In this document: positions 12,231 through 24,100 of the stretch, piece after piece
Layout of the letters: each line of letters begins with the position of its first letter
How positions within the stretch are numbered: position 1 is the first letter of the stretch
Assembly: GCF_003711265.1 (NCBI RefSeq)
Contig: NZ_CP024634.1
Span: 2,046,001 to 2,110,000 of the forward strand
Length of the DNA: 64,000 nucleotides
DNA from: Bathymodiolus thermophilus thioautotrophic gill symbiont
GTDB taxonomy: Bacteria > Pseudomonadota > Gammaproteobacteria > PS1 > Pseudothioglobaceae
Direction of reading: 5' to 3'
Translations under genes and position numbers: made by a program
Notes under the pieces: model-generated
What the model was told of the DNA's origin: nothing
What the model saw: the letters and a program-made list of their open reading frames with translations, nothing else
Database searches by the model: none

Positions 12231-12305
12231 TTTTATTTGTCGCTTTTTGAAACCCTTTATACACTTGTTATTAATAACAAGTGCAACCTCTTAAGGCACC
12301 AATTT

Positions 12306-12382
12306 GCGCCCTTAGCTCAGCTGGATAGAGCAACGGCCTTCTAAGCCGTAGGTCAAACGTTCGAATCGTTTAGGGCGCACCA
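12306..12382 (+). tRNA. tRNA-Arg (anticodon TCT)
   Basis: 77 bases with CCA encoded. The acceptor stem GCGCCCT pairs with AGGGCGC. The anticodon loop CTTCTAA carries TCT, which reads AGA/AGG codons. It follows tRNA-Pro by 75 bases and ends at a strong terminator, so the two are probably co-transcribed. Confidence 0.97.
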
Positions 12383-12389
12383 TCTAACT

Positions 12390-12417
12390 AACCCTTGTTT
12401 TTACAAGGGTTTTTTTT
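12390..12417 (+). terminator. Rho-independent terminator of the tRNA operon
   Basis: 9-bp stem AACCCTTGT / ACAAGGGTT with a TTTT loop followed by a T run, 7 bases after tRNA-Arg. Confidence 0.92.
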
Positions 12418-12496
12418 ACCCGTCTTAATATGGCTGTATATGCCATTTTCAAAAATAAACTAACGCCCATTCTCATCTCAAATATTGAGCACCATT

Positions 12497-12592
12497 GAGA
12501 CCTTTGCATAGATATGGTTAGTAAAATTTAATTTTTGCTAAATTAGCGAAAGGTGAATTTTTGATGGCTATTCATAGTTGTGCAAAGATCTT
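12497..12592. repeat. Family A element, shortened (96 bp)
   Basis: Left end GAGACCTTTGCATAGATATG; right end decayed (CATAGTTGTGCAAAGATCTT). It ends 8 bases from the stop codon of the restriction gene. Confidence 0.75.
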
Positions 12593-12600
12593 AATAGATT

Positions 12601-15483
12601 TTATTGATTAATATTGTTCTTGATTATCCCTATAATTTTATCACTACTAAATTGCGTTGCAAATTTAACAGAAATGCTGTTATCAATATTATTAAAAAAC
12701 TGCTCTGCATGCTTTATTCTTTGGTTTTCATCAGTGGATAATCCTCTTTTTTCTTTACCCTTAGTTTCCACGATTAAATTTAGACTTTGATTGCCTTGTG
12801 AATCTTTAACCACATAAGCAAAATCAGGTGAATAACTAAAGCCGCCAACAACAGGTATTCTGATAGAATTTTTAGGTATTTTTGTAAAAACTATTATCTC
12901 TTGCACATTTTGTAAGATGTTTTCTTTTTCCAGATTTGAGTCATAAAACAACTCTTCAAACAAATAATTATCAGCAACTCTATCATTACCATCAAAAACA
13001 CCTACATCAATTGCGTTAATCTCTTCCAATGCATTACCCTTGCCATCAGTTAGTTTTGTCGGGTGAATTGTATTGGATATTTTCTTGTATCCAATATGAA
13101 ATTTATCTATCGCATTATCTAGCAGGTATTTATTAAATCCCTTTTCAATAATGCGCACAGTTTGTTCATTCATATAGTCATTAATATTAAATTCATTTTT
13201 TAAAGCAATTAGCACTCGGTGAATGGTATTAATATTGACATTAATTGTAGTTGCAAGTTTTGTTAAAAAAACTTTATAACTCATTGTTGTAATAGGCAAT
13301 AATTTATTTTTAACAATGTCTAAATCTTGATGGTAAGCAACAGAATTGTTAAATTGTATTTTTTGAGTTGTGGACAATATACCTTGCGACTTAAATTCAT
13401 TCAAATTATCTTTAAAATAATGTTTTAATAAATCGAAAAACCCTTGCTCATTATCTATCTTATATTCCAAAACAACCTTTTGATTAATCGCCTCCCATAA
13501 GGCTTTTAGCTCTTGATACTTCGCTTGTCTTATGGTGGTTTTTGATTTTATTGTGTTGGCAGTCCTAACTTTGCCTTTGTTTAGTGCGTTATTAATTGGG
13601 TATAAGTTTTGTAATTTTCTATACCCACCATCTTTAAAATTATTACTTCGTTCAATCGCACCTAATGCATCTAACTCTTCTAGCAAAGTGTTTTCATCAA
13701 CACCATAAGTGCTGGAAATATCATTTATCATTGCTTGGGTTAGCTTGGATGCTTCTTCTATCCAGTCATTATGAGATTTTTTATTTATCTCACTGACTAA
13801 ATTATCAACAAAATCACTTTCAGTGAAATCTACATAATAATGAAGGTCAAAATCTTCATCCTTAACCCGTGCCATATATTCATTCACGGGCAATCGCAAA
13901 CCCCTACCAACTTCTTGTAATTTTGAAGTAACACTGCCGCTACTTCTTAATTTGCAAATTTGAAAAACATTGGGGTTATCCCAGCCTTCTCGCAGAGTCC
14001 ACTTTGAGAAAATAAAACGGCGTGGATTGTCCAAACTTAGCAGAGTCTCTTTATCGTGCAAAATTTCATTAATCTCTTTTTGGATTTTTTCATCTTTATC
14101 GGTGTTGTCTTTAGAAAAATAACCGCCACTGACATTTGATATATCAGTCAAAGATTTTTGCAAATATGCTTTATAAAAAGCATTAGTTTCGGTTATTAAA
14201 AGTTTTTTAATGTGCGCTTTTACCGTTTTCTCAAAATAAGTTCTTAATTGCCCCTCTTTACTTCTAAAGCCTTCAATATCATCAATAAAAAATAGCGTCA
14301 AAGGCTTTATTTTGACATTTCTAGTCAAGAGATCCTTTTCTATTTCAAAATGTTTGGCTATAGCCTCGCCCATCATTTTTTCTTGAATACTTTGGGCATA
14401 ACTATATGGGTTTATTTTGTTGCCTTTTTTTAATTCTAAGCCATTAGATAAAAGCACAATAGTTTTGTTTAAATTCTCAATAGTTAAACCAGTCATTTCA
14501 GGATGAATAGCTTTTAAACTGTCTTTTTTTAATAATTTATGTGTGGTTTTTTTGCCCGCTAAATTAAGTTCAAATTCTGCCTCTGTGCCATTGGTTTTTT
14601 TTAAAGTAACAAAACAATTTTTGCCGTCGCTAAATTTTTCTATATGAGCAATGACACCTTTAACCAAATTTTTATTAAAAGACTCAACGGCAGTTAATTG
14701 GTATAAAAGATTTTCGTAATTTTCATTAAAAGTTGCCCCATATCTAAATATATATTGAGATTTTAATTTTTCAATATTACCCCATGTTTTCTTGCCTTTG
14801 GCAAACTTATGTGGTTCGTCTACAATGGTTATCGGCTTGATTGATTGAATGGCTTCAAACGGACTAGAATATTTATCAAACAAACTCACATCGAAAATCT
14901 TATTCATCGTGTCGGAATTAATCATTCCTCCGTTGATAATGAGAATATGAATATTGGCATTCATACTGCCCCTAGCCTCTACAAATTCTCGCACTGCTTG
15001 AGGTATTACATCTTTTTTGCATTTGCTGGATTTTTTACTTTCAACAATATAAGTTTTTATCTCTTTTTGATAATCTTGCCTAAAATGTTCTTTGGTGGCT
15101 TTGGCATTTAAAAAATTCACCGTACCTGCTTTGATTGACAAAGTAGGCACGACAATAATAAATTTTGAGAGTTTTAGCGTTTTATTTAACTCAAAAATCA
15201 TCTTAGTATAGGTATAAGTCTTACCTGTACCTGTTTCCATTGATATGTCAAGCACATTGCTTTCTCGATGACTATATTCTGGATTTATTGCGTTATCTTT
15301 CTGTATTTTTTTAATGTTTAGATAAAAACCTGCAGCATCATCAAACGCCAGCATAGGGTTAGATATATTGGCTTGCGTGGTATCTTCTAATGGTTGTGCC
15401 GATACTTCGTTAAACACTTTAAGCACGCTATCCACAGCCTGTTGTTGGTGCGGTAAATCCCGTTCAAAATTAAAACCTGCCAT
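12601..15483 (-). CDS. res: Type III restriction enzyme, Res subunit (helicase-nuclease)
   Basis: The 960-residue motor and nuclease of a type III restriction system, which translocates or slides between two inversely oriented sites and cuts DNA. The superfamily-2 Walker A box is ETGTGKT (83-89) and motif II is DEPH (222-225). RYGATF at about 247-252 and the late helicase motif QEVGRGLRLPVN also fit. Near the C-terminus, SPDFAYVV followed by LIVETKGK gives the PD-(D/E)xK nuclease site. The start lies 1 base after the mod stop, so translation is likely coupled. No frameshift is seen, so the system looks functional. Confidence 0.95.
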   Translation of the reverse strand: MAGFNFERDLPHQQQAVDSVLKVFNEVSAQPLEDTTQANISNPMLAFDDAAGFYLNIKKIQKDNAINPEYSHRESNVLDISMETGTGKTYTYTKMIFELNKTLKLSKFIIVVPTLSIKAGTVNFLNAKATKEHFRQDYQKEIKTYIVESKKSSKCKKDVIPQAVREFVEARGSMNANIHILIINGGMINSDTMNKIFDVSLFDKYSSPFEAIQSIKPITIVDEPHKFAKGKKTWGNIEKLKSQYIFRYGATFNENYENLLYQLTAVESFNKNLVKGVIAHIEKFSDGKNCFVTLKKTNGTEAEFELNLAGKKTTHKLLKKDSLKAIHPEMTGLTIENLNKTIVLLSNGLELKKGNKINPYSYAQSIQEKMMGEAIAKHFEIEKDLLTRNVKIKPLTLFFIDDIEGFRSKEGQLRTYFEKTVKAHIKKLLITETNAFYKAYLQKSLTDISNVSGGYFSKDNTDKDEKIQKEINEILHDKETLLSLDNPRRFIFSKWTLREGWDNPNVFQICKLRSSGSVTSKLQEVGRGLRLPVNEYMARVKDEDFDLHYYVDFTESDFVDNLVSEINKKSHNDWIEEASKLTQAMINDISSTYGVDENTLLEELDALGAIERSNNFKDGGYRKLQNLYPINNALNKGKVRTANTIKSKTTIRQAKYQELKALWEAINQKVVLEYKIDNEQGFFDLLKHYFKDNLNEFKSQGILSTTQKIQFNNSVAYHQDLDIVKNKLLPITTMSYKVFLTKLATTINVNINTIHRVLIALKNEFNINDYMNEQTVRIIEKGFNKYLLDNAIDKFHIGYKKISNTIHPTKLTDGKGNALEEINAIDVGVFDGNDRVADNYLFEELFYDSNLEKENILQNVQEIIVFTKIPKNSIRIPVVGGFSYSPDFAYVVKDSQGNQSLNLIVETKGKEKRGLSTDENQRIKHAEQFFNNIDNSISVKFATQFSSDKIIGIIKNNINQ

Positions 15484-15484
15484 G

Positions 15485-17428
15485 TTAATACCTAATTATT
15501 CTATCTAATTCAATTTGTTTTTTATTGGTGTAATTATTAAGTGCCTCGCTAATTTCTCTTTGGTGTTTACTTTTAAAATTATAACCAAATAATACTAATT
15601 TAGTAGGTTGAAAGTTTTTATTATCTCCATCAACACTGTCTAGTTTTTCAAGCAAAAATTTTAAATCATCAGTGGTAAAACCTTTGTCCATTAAATACAG
15701 GTTTTTATCTACATAACAAGCAGTGTATTTATCCAAAACAACTTTCTCTACTTTGGCAGTAAGTTTAACGCCATCATTCGCCATCCACGAAGTTAAGAGT
15801 GTTTGTAATTCATCATCTGATAATTGCGAGCCATCAAATAAAGCCTGTTGTTCGTCTAATTCATCCATCTCACCAAAAAAACCTTCGAACATTGGCAATA
15901 TCTCAAATACTTTAAAACCAAAATCTTGTTTAGACAAATCCTTCGGCTCTTTGCTTGCTTGATTGTCTTTTTGGATTTTTGCCCCTGCGCGTAAAATTCG
16001 CTCTTTGGTAATATCGAAAATCGTCGGGTTGTCTTGCTCTAATTCGTCTTTAACAAAATCATAAGCAATTTTATTTTTCTTTTCATTAATTGACTCATCT
16101 AATTGCACAGAAATACACCTTCGCTTACCGCCATCAACTGCATTAAATTGCATAACTGCATCAGCAGTTGTCCCACTTCCAGCAAAAAAATCTAAGACAA
16201 CATCTTCTTTACTGTTAGATACAGACAAAGACAACAATCTGTTTATCAAATTTACTGGTTTAGGGAAGTCAAATATTATTCTATCTTCAAACAGTTTTTT
16301 CAATTGATTCTTACCTGTTATAGATGTTTTACATTCATTGAAAATTGAATTTTGAATACTAAAAGACGGTTCATTTTTGAACATCTTTAATCTTGGAACG
16401 CCATCACCATTACGGGCAAAATAAATCTTATTATCATTTAATAAGTCAATATACTCTTCTTTTGATAAAGTCCAATTTCTTGTGTATTTCCTGCCTGTCG
16501 GCGTTGTAATTGTAAAATATTGACTTCCAGTAGTACTTTTTATTCCATTTCTTGAAATATTGCCTGAAAACCACTTTCCCCTTGGGTCATTATCTATATT
16601 TGACAAATCCTCTCTTTCTCTTAACCTATATTCTTTATATTTCCCTAATTTTTTATGTTTTTTATAGCAAGCTATTATATATTCATGCTCAACTCTTACT
16701 GTGTGCGATGCTGTTTTTGTAAAAGAGCTTTCTGTGAAATCAGAAAGATTCCAAATGTACGCTTCAACATTTTTTTCCCCAAAAATCTCATCACAAAGCA
16801 TTTTTAATTGCGTTTGCTCATTGTCATCAATACTAATAAAAATTACACCATCATCGCTAAGTAGCTCTCTAGCAACATAAAGCCGTGGGTACATAAAAGT
16901 AAGCCACGCACTATGTGAGTTTGATTTTGAGTTAGTAAACTCCAGTATTCGTTGAGCCTCATCTTCATCAATACCTGCAAGTTGTGATAGTTGCTCAGTG
17001 GTAAATTTACGATTATCAGCATAAACAAAACCATCATTCCCAGTATTATAGGGTGGGTCAATATATATCATTTTTACGCTTTCACTATAAGCATGACGCA
17101 GGTGTTTTAATACCTCTAAGTTATCACCTTTAATGAGTAGATTTTCACTGTTTTCATTTTCAGGTTTTTGGTTATGCTCTGCGTCTTCTTTTAACAAAGT
17201 GAGTGGCGTTTCATTTGCCAGTAGTCTTGCATAAGATTTACCCAACCAATTAAGGCTGTAACTTTCTTTTGAGAGATTAACACCCTCTTTAGACACAACT
17301 TCTTGCATTTTATGTGGGATAAAATCACCATTTTTATCAAAGCACTGTGGGAAATTGGCTGTCAATATTGCCAATTGCCTGCTGTTGATTGTGGTATTTG
17401 AATTGTCAGATGTTTTTTCTTTTTTCAT
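15485..17428 (-). CDS. mod: Type III DNA methyltransferase, Mod subunit
   Basis: The 647-residue methylation and target-recognition subunit, N6-adenine type. The beta-class motif order is seen: catalytic DPPY at 124-127 (MIYIDPPYNTGNDG), the target recognition region in the middle (about 225-385), then the AdoMet motif DFFAGSGTTADAVM near 415. Mod alone methylates; with Res it restricts. The target recognition region has no homopolymer or tandem repeat of the kind that drives phase-variable mod genes. First gene of the two-gene operon; a family B element lies about 50 bases upstream. Confidence 0.95.
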   Translation of the reverse strand: MKKEKTSDNSNTTINSRQLAILTANFPQCFDKNGDFIPHKMQEVVSKEGVNLSKESYSLNWLGKSYARLLANETPLTLLKEDAEHNQKPENENSENLLIKGDNLEVLKHLRHAYSESVKMIYIDPPYNTGNDGFVYADNRKFTTEQLSQLAGIDEDEAQRILEFTNSKSNSHSAWLTFMYPRLYVARELLSDDGVIFISIDDNEQTQLKMLCDEIFGEKNVEAYIWNLSDFTESSFTKTASHTVRVEHEYIIACYKKHKKLGKYKEYRLREREDLSNIDNDPRGKWFSGNISRNGIKSTTGSQYFTITTPTGRKYTRNWTLSKEEYIDLLNDNKIYFARNGDGVPRLKMFKNEPSFSIQNSIFNECKTSITGKNQLKKLFEDRIIFDFPKPVNLINRLLSLSVSNSKEDVVLDFFAGSGTTADAVMQFNAVDGGKRRCISVQLDESINEKKNKIAYDFVKDELEQDNPTIFDITKERILRAGAKIQKDNQASKEPKDLSKQDFGFKVFEILPMFEGFFGEMDELDEQQALFDGSQLSDDELQTLLTSWMANDGVKLTAKVEKVVLDKYTACYVDKNLYLMDKGFTTDDLKFLLEKLDSVDGDNKNFQPTKLVLFGYNFKSKHQREISEALNNYTNKKQIELDRIIRY

Positions 17429-17478
17429 ATTTTTTATAGGTAAAATTTTTCATTTTTTTCAACACAAATTCAGCCTAT

Positions 17479-17640
17479 GAGACCCCTGCATTAGACATTA
17501 ACGCCGAATAAAGAGCAAATTTTATTCAATTGTATTTTTTTTAAAGCCCATCTTAACAGGGCTAAGATGGGCTTGATAAAAATTTACAAATGAGTAAAAA
17601 TGGCCTTTAGTTAATATTGTATGTCCAATACAGGGATCTC
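17479..17640. repeat. Family B palindromic element, reference copy (162 bp)
   Basis: Terminal inverted repeats GAGACCCCTGCATTAGACAT and GAGATCCCTGTATTGGACAT (17 of 20 match). The 5-bp sequence CCTAT lies directly on both sides, a clear target-site duplication. An inner inverted repeat (AGCCCATCTTA / TAAGATGGGCT) lets it fold. No protein is encoded. Confidence 0.85.
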
Positions 17641-17738
17641 CCTATGTTGAATTTAAAAAAAATATTTTAACATAGTTAAAAGTTATGTTAATTCTACATT
17701 CCCCCTTCTTAGCCCTGTTAAAAGCTCAATATTAATAT

Positions 17739-17899
17739 GAGACCTTTGCATAAATATAAATAATCATCAAGAATCCTTGTTTTACCCACTTGGTAATTTT
17801 TTAAACCCAGCCTTAGCCCTGCTAGGACAAGATTTAAGAAAATTACCAATTGGACAAAAATTGAATTTTGCTAATCATCCATATTTATGTAAAGGTCTC
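17739..17899. repeat. Family A element, complete copy (161 bp)
   Basis: Same element as 7840-8000 in reverse orientation. It is flanked on both sides by AATAT, a 5-bp target duplication. Confidence 0.9.
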
Positions 17900-17958
17900 A
17901 ATATAAAAATTACTATTTTTTTATTTTGGTATTTTACCTCCCTAAATACGCTATTTAA

Positions 17959-18069
17959 TGCACCCAATATACATTTGCACTCAAGTCCAAACTCGTGTCT
18001 GAACTATTGCAAAACGAACAAACCTTAGTGTGGATTGCCAGCAAGTTGGTTAGAGAAGGCATAAAATAG
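17959..18069 (+). pseudogene. Possible 3' remnant of an unidentified gene
   Basis: A plus-strand frame with no start codon, about 36 codons, ending in TAG at 18067-18069. Its end reads LVWIASKLVREGIK, which looks like real coding sequence, but I cannot name the source. It lies between a family A element and the 3' end of the giant FG-GAP gene, and looks like debris from an older rearrangement. Confidence 0.25.
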
Positions 18070-18103
18070 ACAACAATCTAAGTCAACAATAGAGAATAAT
18101 AGC

Positions 18104-21100
18104 CTAAATCACATTTAAATCTTGATCAATCCACAATTCTGCAGTGGTGGCTTTAGAATTGCTATAAACATTATAAGTAACACCATCTTCTGTTGCTGAA
18201 GGGCCCATCATAAAATCATAGATGCCATGCTGTATATTAACTGTATCGCCTGTATTGCCAATGATTTTAAGAACATTGGTTTCGCTGGAAATGTCCAGCA
18301 AGTCACTAAGATTAAGGTCTAAACTGTTGTTTCCTGAACCTGTTAAATCAATGATTTCAATGTCTTGAATGCGACCATTGTCTATTTTGGCAAGGTTAAG
18401 GTTGAGATTGCTGCCTTCTAATTTTAGAGTGTCGGTATTACTGCCGCCGTCAATACGAGCGAGTAAATCGCCACTAAGTTTGTTGCTGTAAAGTTTGCTA
18501 AGGTTGTTACCATTAATGATAATGGTGTCATTACCTGCACCTGCATTAAAGACATCGGTGCCGCCGTTGCCTATTAAGATATCGTCGCCTATGCCGGCAA
18601 CAAATAACTCGTTGGCGAAGGTACCTACCAATGTGTCGTCTTTATTGTCGTAGTAAGTGTCACCTTGGAGGTCAATTTCATGGGAAATGATGCGTTTGTC
18701 ATTGTTAATATTGTTAATGTCCATTAAATCAATGGCTTGTGTATCGGTTTTTCCAAATACTACAAAAGATTTACCTGCATCAGCATGACCAACAGGGTCT
18801 GCCCAATAAGCGCCGACTATTAAATCATCTAAGCCGTCGCCATTAATATCACCTGCTGAGGAGACTGAGATGCCATTTTGATTCCAAGCATTCTCGCCAT
18901 TGATAACAAAGCCACCTGTGCCAGCTGCTATGGCTGATAAATTGACGGCAGTTGTGTCAGTTTTGCCAAATACTACAAAAGCTTTACTTGCGGTATCATT
19001 GCCAGCGGAATCTATTTGATCAGCACCAACGATTAAGTCATCTAGGCCATCGCCATTGACATCGCCTGCGGAGGAGACTGACCTGCCGCTGTCATGAGCC
19101 ATTTCGCCATTGATGACAAAGCCACCTGTGCCAGCTGCTATGACTGATAAATCAATGGCAGTTTTGCTACTCTTGCCAAACACCACATAAGATTTACCTG
19201 CACTAATCCCACTAGTGGGGTCTGCACGATAATCGCCAATAATCAAATCATCTAGTCCATCGCCATTGACATCGCCTGCTGAGGAGACTGAGTTTCCGTT
19301 ATTGTTATAAGCACTTTCACCATTGATAACAAAGCCACCTGTGCCAGACACTATGGCTGATAAATCAATGGCAGTTGTGTCATTTTTTTTGCCAAACACT
19401 ACATAAGACTTAGCTGCATTAGTGTGAGTAATAATGATATCTGTGTAAAAAGAGCCGATAATCAAGTCATCTAAGCCGTCGCCGTTGACATCGCCTGCGG
19501 AGGAGACTAAGTAACCACCGAAATTCATTCCATTCTCTTCATTAATAACAAAGCCACCTGTGCCAGCTGCTATGGTTGATAGGTTAATGGCAGTTGTGGC
19601 AGTTGTACCAAACACGACGAAAGATTTATTTGTATTGGTGCCAATAATCAAATCGTCTAAGCCGTCGCCGTTGACATCGCCTGCGGAGGAGACTGAGGTG
19701 CCAATATTGTCATTGGCATTCTCGCCATTGATAACAAAGCCACCTGTGCCAAAGGCTATGGTTGATAGGTTAATGGCAGTTGTGGCAGTTGTGCCGAACA
19801 CCACGAAAGATTTGCCTGCATTGACGCTGCTAGTGGAGTTTTCCCAATAAGTGCCAACAATCAAATCATCTAAGCCATCGCCGTTGACATCGCCTGCGGA
19901 GGAGACTGAGTAGCCACTCTTATCATTAGCATTCTCGCCATTGATAACAAAACCACCTGTGCTAGAGCCTGAGGCTATCTCTGATAAATCAACAGCAGTT
20001 GCGCTAGTCTTGCCAAATATCACAAAAGATTTGCCTGCTTTGTTGCCACCAGCAGAGTCTGCACGATAAGCACCAACAATCAAATCATCCAAGCCATCGC
20101 CGTTGACATCGCCTGCGGAGGAGACTGAGAAGCCACTATAATCTCCAGTATTCTCGCCATTCATAACAAAGCCTTGTGCGATAGAAGTAGAAACGATTAA
20201 GTTTTGTTGTACCCATAATTTTGCAGTAGGGGTGTCTGTGTGGGAATAAACTTGATAGGTAACGCCATCCACTGTTTTATCGATATTTGATTTTTCAAAT
20301 CCAACTGCCTCAACATTGGCGCCTGAATCGCCAATAACTTTAAGAATATTGGTTTCACTGGAGAGGTCTAACAAGTCATTAGAACTAAGTTTTAAGGTGT
20401 TGCTGCTTAAACTTAAATCAATAATTTCAATGTCTTGGATGCGACTGTTGTCTATTTTAGTTAGGTTTAAAGAGAGGTTGTTGCCCTCTAATTTTAGGGT
20501 GTCAGTGTTGCCACCACCGTCAACACGGGCGAGTAAATCGTCACTAAGCTTGTTACTGTAGAGTTTATCAAGGTTGTCGCCATTAATGATAATGGTGTCA
20601 TTACCTGTGCCTGCATTAAAGACATCGGTGCCACCGTTACCTCTTAAGATATCGTCGCCTAGTCCAGAAACAAACAACTCATTAGCAAAGGTGCCTACTA
20701 GCATGTCGTTTTTGTTGACATGAATGTCGCCTTGAAAATCAATGGTATGAGCAACGATACCTTTGCCAGCGTTAACATTTGCTAAATTAACAGCTGTTGT
20801 GTCGGTTTTACCAAACACCACATAAGATTTACCTGCGTTGGCACCACTAGTGGGATCTGCCTTATGGGCACCAACAATCAAATCGTCTAAGCCGTCGCCG
20901 TTGACATCGCCTGCGGAAGAGACTGAGGCGCCACTTTGATTCCAGGCGTCCCCACCATAGATAACAAAGCCACCTATGCCAGCGACTATGTTTGAGAGAT
21001 TAATGGCGGTTTCATCAGCCTTGCCAAATACCACGAAAGATTTGCCTACTTTACTGTTACTAGCAGAATCTGCTTGAGCGGCACCAACAATCACATCATC

Positions 21101-24100
21101 TAAGCCGTCGCCGTTGACATCGCCTGCGGAAGAGACTGAGTAGCCACTGTTGTCTCCAGTATTTTCACCATTGATAACAAAGCCACCTGTGCCAGCTACT
21201 ATAGTGGATAGATTGATGGCAGTTGTGTCGGTTGTGCCAAATACTACATAAGATTTGCCTATGTTAGCACTGCCAGTGAGGCTTGCCCAAAAAGCACCAA
21301 CAATCAAATCATCTAAGCCATCGCCGTTGACATCGCCTGCTGAGGAGACTGAGATGCCGCTTTGATCATCCCTATTCTCGCCATTGATAACAAAGCCACC
21401 TGTGCCAGTAGCTATAGTTGATAGATTGATGGCAGTTGTGTTGGTTGTGCCAAATACCACATAAGATTTGCCCGTCTCGTTGCTTGCCCCAGGAGTGCCA
21501 ACAATCAAATCATCTAAGCCGTCGCCGTTGACATCGCCTGCTGAGGAGACTGAGATGCCGCTTTGATCATCCCTATTCTCGCCATTGATAACAAAGCCAC
21601 CTGTGCCAGTAGCTATAGTTGATAGATTGATGGCAGTTGTGTTGGTTGTGCCAAATACCACATAAGATTTGCCCGTCTCGTTGTTTGCTTCAGGGGCACC
21701 AATAATCAAATCATCTAAGCCATCGCCGTTGACATCGCCTGCTGAGGAGACTGAGATGCCGATCTGATCATTGGCATTCTCGCCATTGATAACAAAGCCA
21801 CCTGTGCCAGCGGCTATGGTTGATAAGTTAATAGCAGTTGTATCGGTTGTGCCAAATACGACGAAAGATTTGCCTGCTTTGCTTTTGCCAGCAGAGTCTG
21901 CCTTGTAAGCACCAACAATCAAATCGTCTAAGCCGTCGCCGTTGACATCGCCTGCTGAGGAGACTGAGAAGCCACTATAGTCCTCAGCATTCTCGCCATT
22001 GATAACAAAGCCACCTGTGCCAGAGTTTGAGGCTATATCTGATAAATTAATGGCAGTTGCATTGGTTTTGCCGAATACCACATAAGATTTGCCTGCTTTG
22101 CTTTTGCCAACAGGGTCTGCCTTGTAAGCACCAACAATCAAATCGTCTAAGCCGTCGCCGTTGACATCGCCTGCGGAGGAGACTGAGCGTCCACTATAAT
22201 CATAAGCATTCTCGCCATTCATAACAAATCCTTGTGCGATAGAAGTGGAAACGATTAAATTTTGTTGCACCCATAATTTTGCAGTGGGGGCGTCTGTGTG
22301 GGAGTAAACTTGATAAGTAATGCCATCAACTGTTTTGCTGGTATTTGATTTTTCGAATCCGATTGCTTCAACATTGGCATTTGAATTGCCAATAACTTTA
22401 AGAGTATTGGTTTCACTGGAGAGGTCTAGTAAGTCATTAAGTTTAAGTTTTAGGGTGTTGCCGCCTGTGCCTAAATTAATAATTTCAATATCTTGAATGC
22501 GACCGTTGTCTATTTCAGCAAGGTTTAAGATTAGGTTGTTGCCGTCTAGTTTTAAGGTGTCGGTGTTGCCACCGCCGTCAACACGGGCTAATAAATTGCT
22601 GCTAAGTTTGTTGCTGTAGAGTTGGGCGAGGTTGTCGCCGTTGATGATGATGGTGTCGTTGCCTGCGCCTGCATTAAAGACATCGGTGCCGCCGTTGCCT
22701 GTTAAGATGTCGTCACCTAAACCAGCAACAAACAATTCATTGGCAGAGGTGCCTGTTAGTGTGTCGTTTTTATCGGTATTGGTGTCGCCTTGGAAATCAA
22801 TTGTATGGGCGGTGGTGCCTCTGCCTGCGCTAATATCTGATAAATTGATGGCTTTTGTGTCGGTTTTGCCGAATATTACATAGGATTTGCCTGCTAAACT
22901 TTTACCAGTAGAGTCTGCCCAATCAGCACCAATAATCAAATCATCTAAGCCGTCGCCGTTGATATCGCCTGCGGAGGAGACTGAGTAGCCACTAAGATCA
23001 TTAGACTCCTCACCGTTGATAACAAAGCCACCTGTGCCAGAGTTTAAGGCTATATCTGATAAATTAATGGCAGTTGCGTTAGTCTTGCCAAATACCACAT
23101 AAGATTTACCTGCCCAGTATTTACCAGCAGAGTTTGCCATATAAGCGCCAATAATCAAATCGTCTAAGCCGTCGCCGTTGACATCGCCTGCTGAGGAGAC
23201 TGATTGGCCATTAGAGTCCCTATTAGCATTCTCGCCATTGATAACAAAGCCACCTGTGCCAGAGTTTGAGGCTATATCTGATAAATTAATGGCAGTTGCG
23301 TTGGTCTTGCCAAATACCACATAAGATTTACCTGCTGAGTCACCCCCCCTCCCATAACAAGCACCAACAATCAAATCATCTAAGCCGTCGCCGTTGACAT
23401 CGCCTGCTGAGGAGACTGAGTAGCCACTAGAGCCCCCAGCCTTCTCACCATTGATAACAAAGCCACCTGTGCCAGAGTTTGAGGCTATATCTGATAAATT
23501 AATGGCAGTTGCATTGGTTTTGCCGAATACCACATAAGATTTGCCTGCTTTGCTTTTGCCAGCAGAGTCTGCCCCGCGAGCGCCAACAATCAAATCATCT
23601 AAGCCGTCGCCGTTGACATCGCCTGCTGAGGAGACTGAGATGCCGCTTTGATCATCTTCATTCTCGCCATTGATAACAAAGCCACCTGTGCCAGAGTTTG
23701 AGGCTATATCTGATAAATTAATGGCAGTTGCGTTGGTCTTGCCAAATACCACATAAGATTTACCTATTGAATTTTTGCCAGCAGAGTCTGCCCCAAAAGC
23801 ACCAACAATCAAATCATCTAAGCCGTCGCCGTTGACATCGCCTGCTGAGGAGACTGAGTGTCCATTACAATCTCCAGCCCCCTCACTATTGATAACAAAG
23901 CCACCTGTGCCAGAGTTTGAGGCTATATCTGATAAATTAATGGCAGTTGCGTTGGTCTTGCCAAATACCACATAAGATTTACCTATTGAGTCAACCACCC
24001 CATAATAAGCACCAACAATCAAATCATCTAAGCCGTCGCCGTTGACATCGCCTGCTGAGGAGACTGAGACGCCACTACGCTCATAAGCCTCCTTACCATT

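Noticed and set aside
15485-17428. Phase-variable mod gene
   Set aside because: No long homopolymer or short tandem repeat is visible in the coding sequence.
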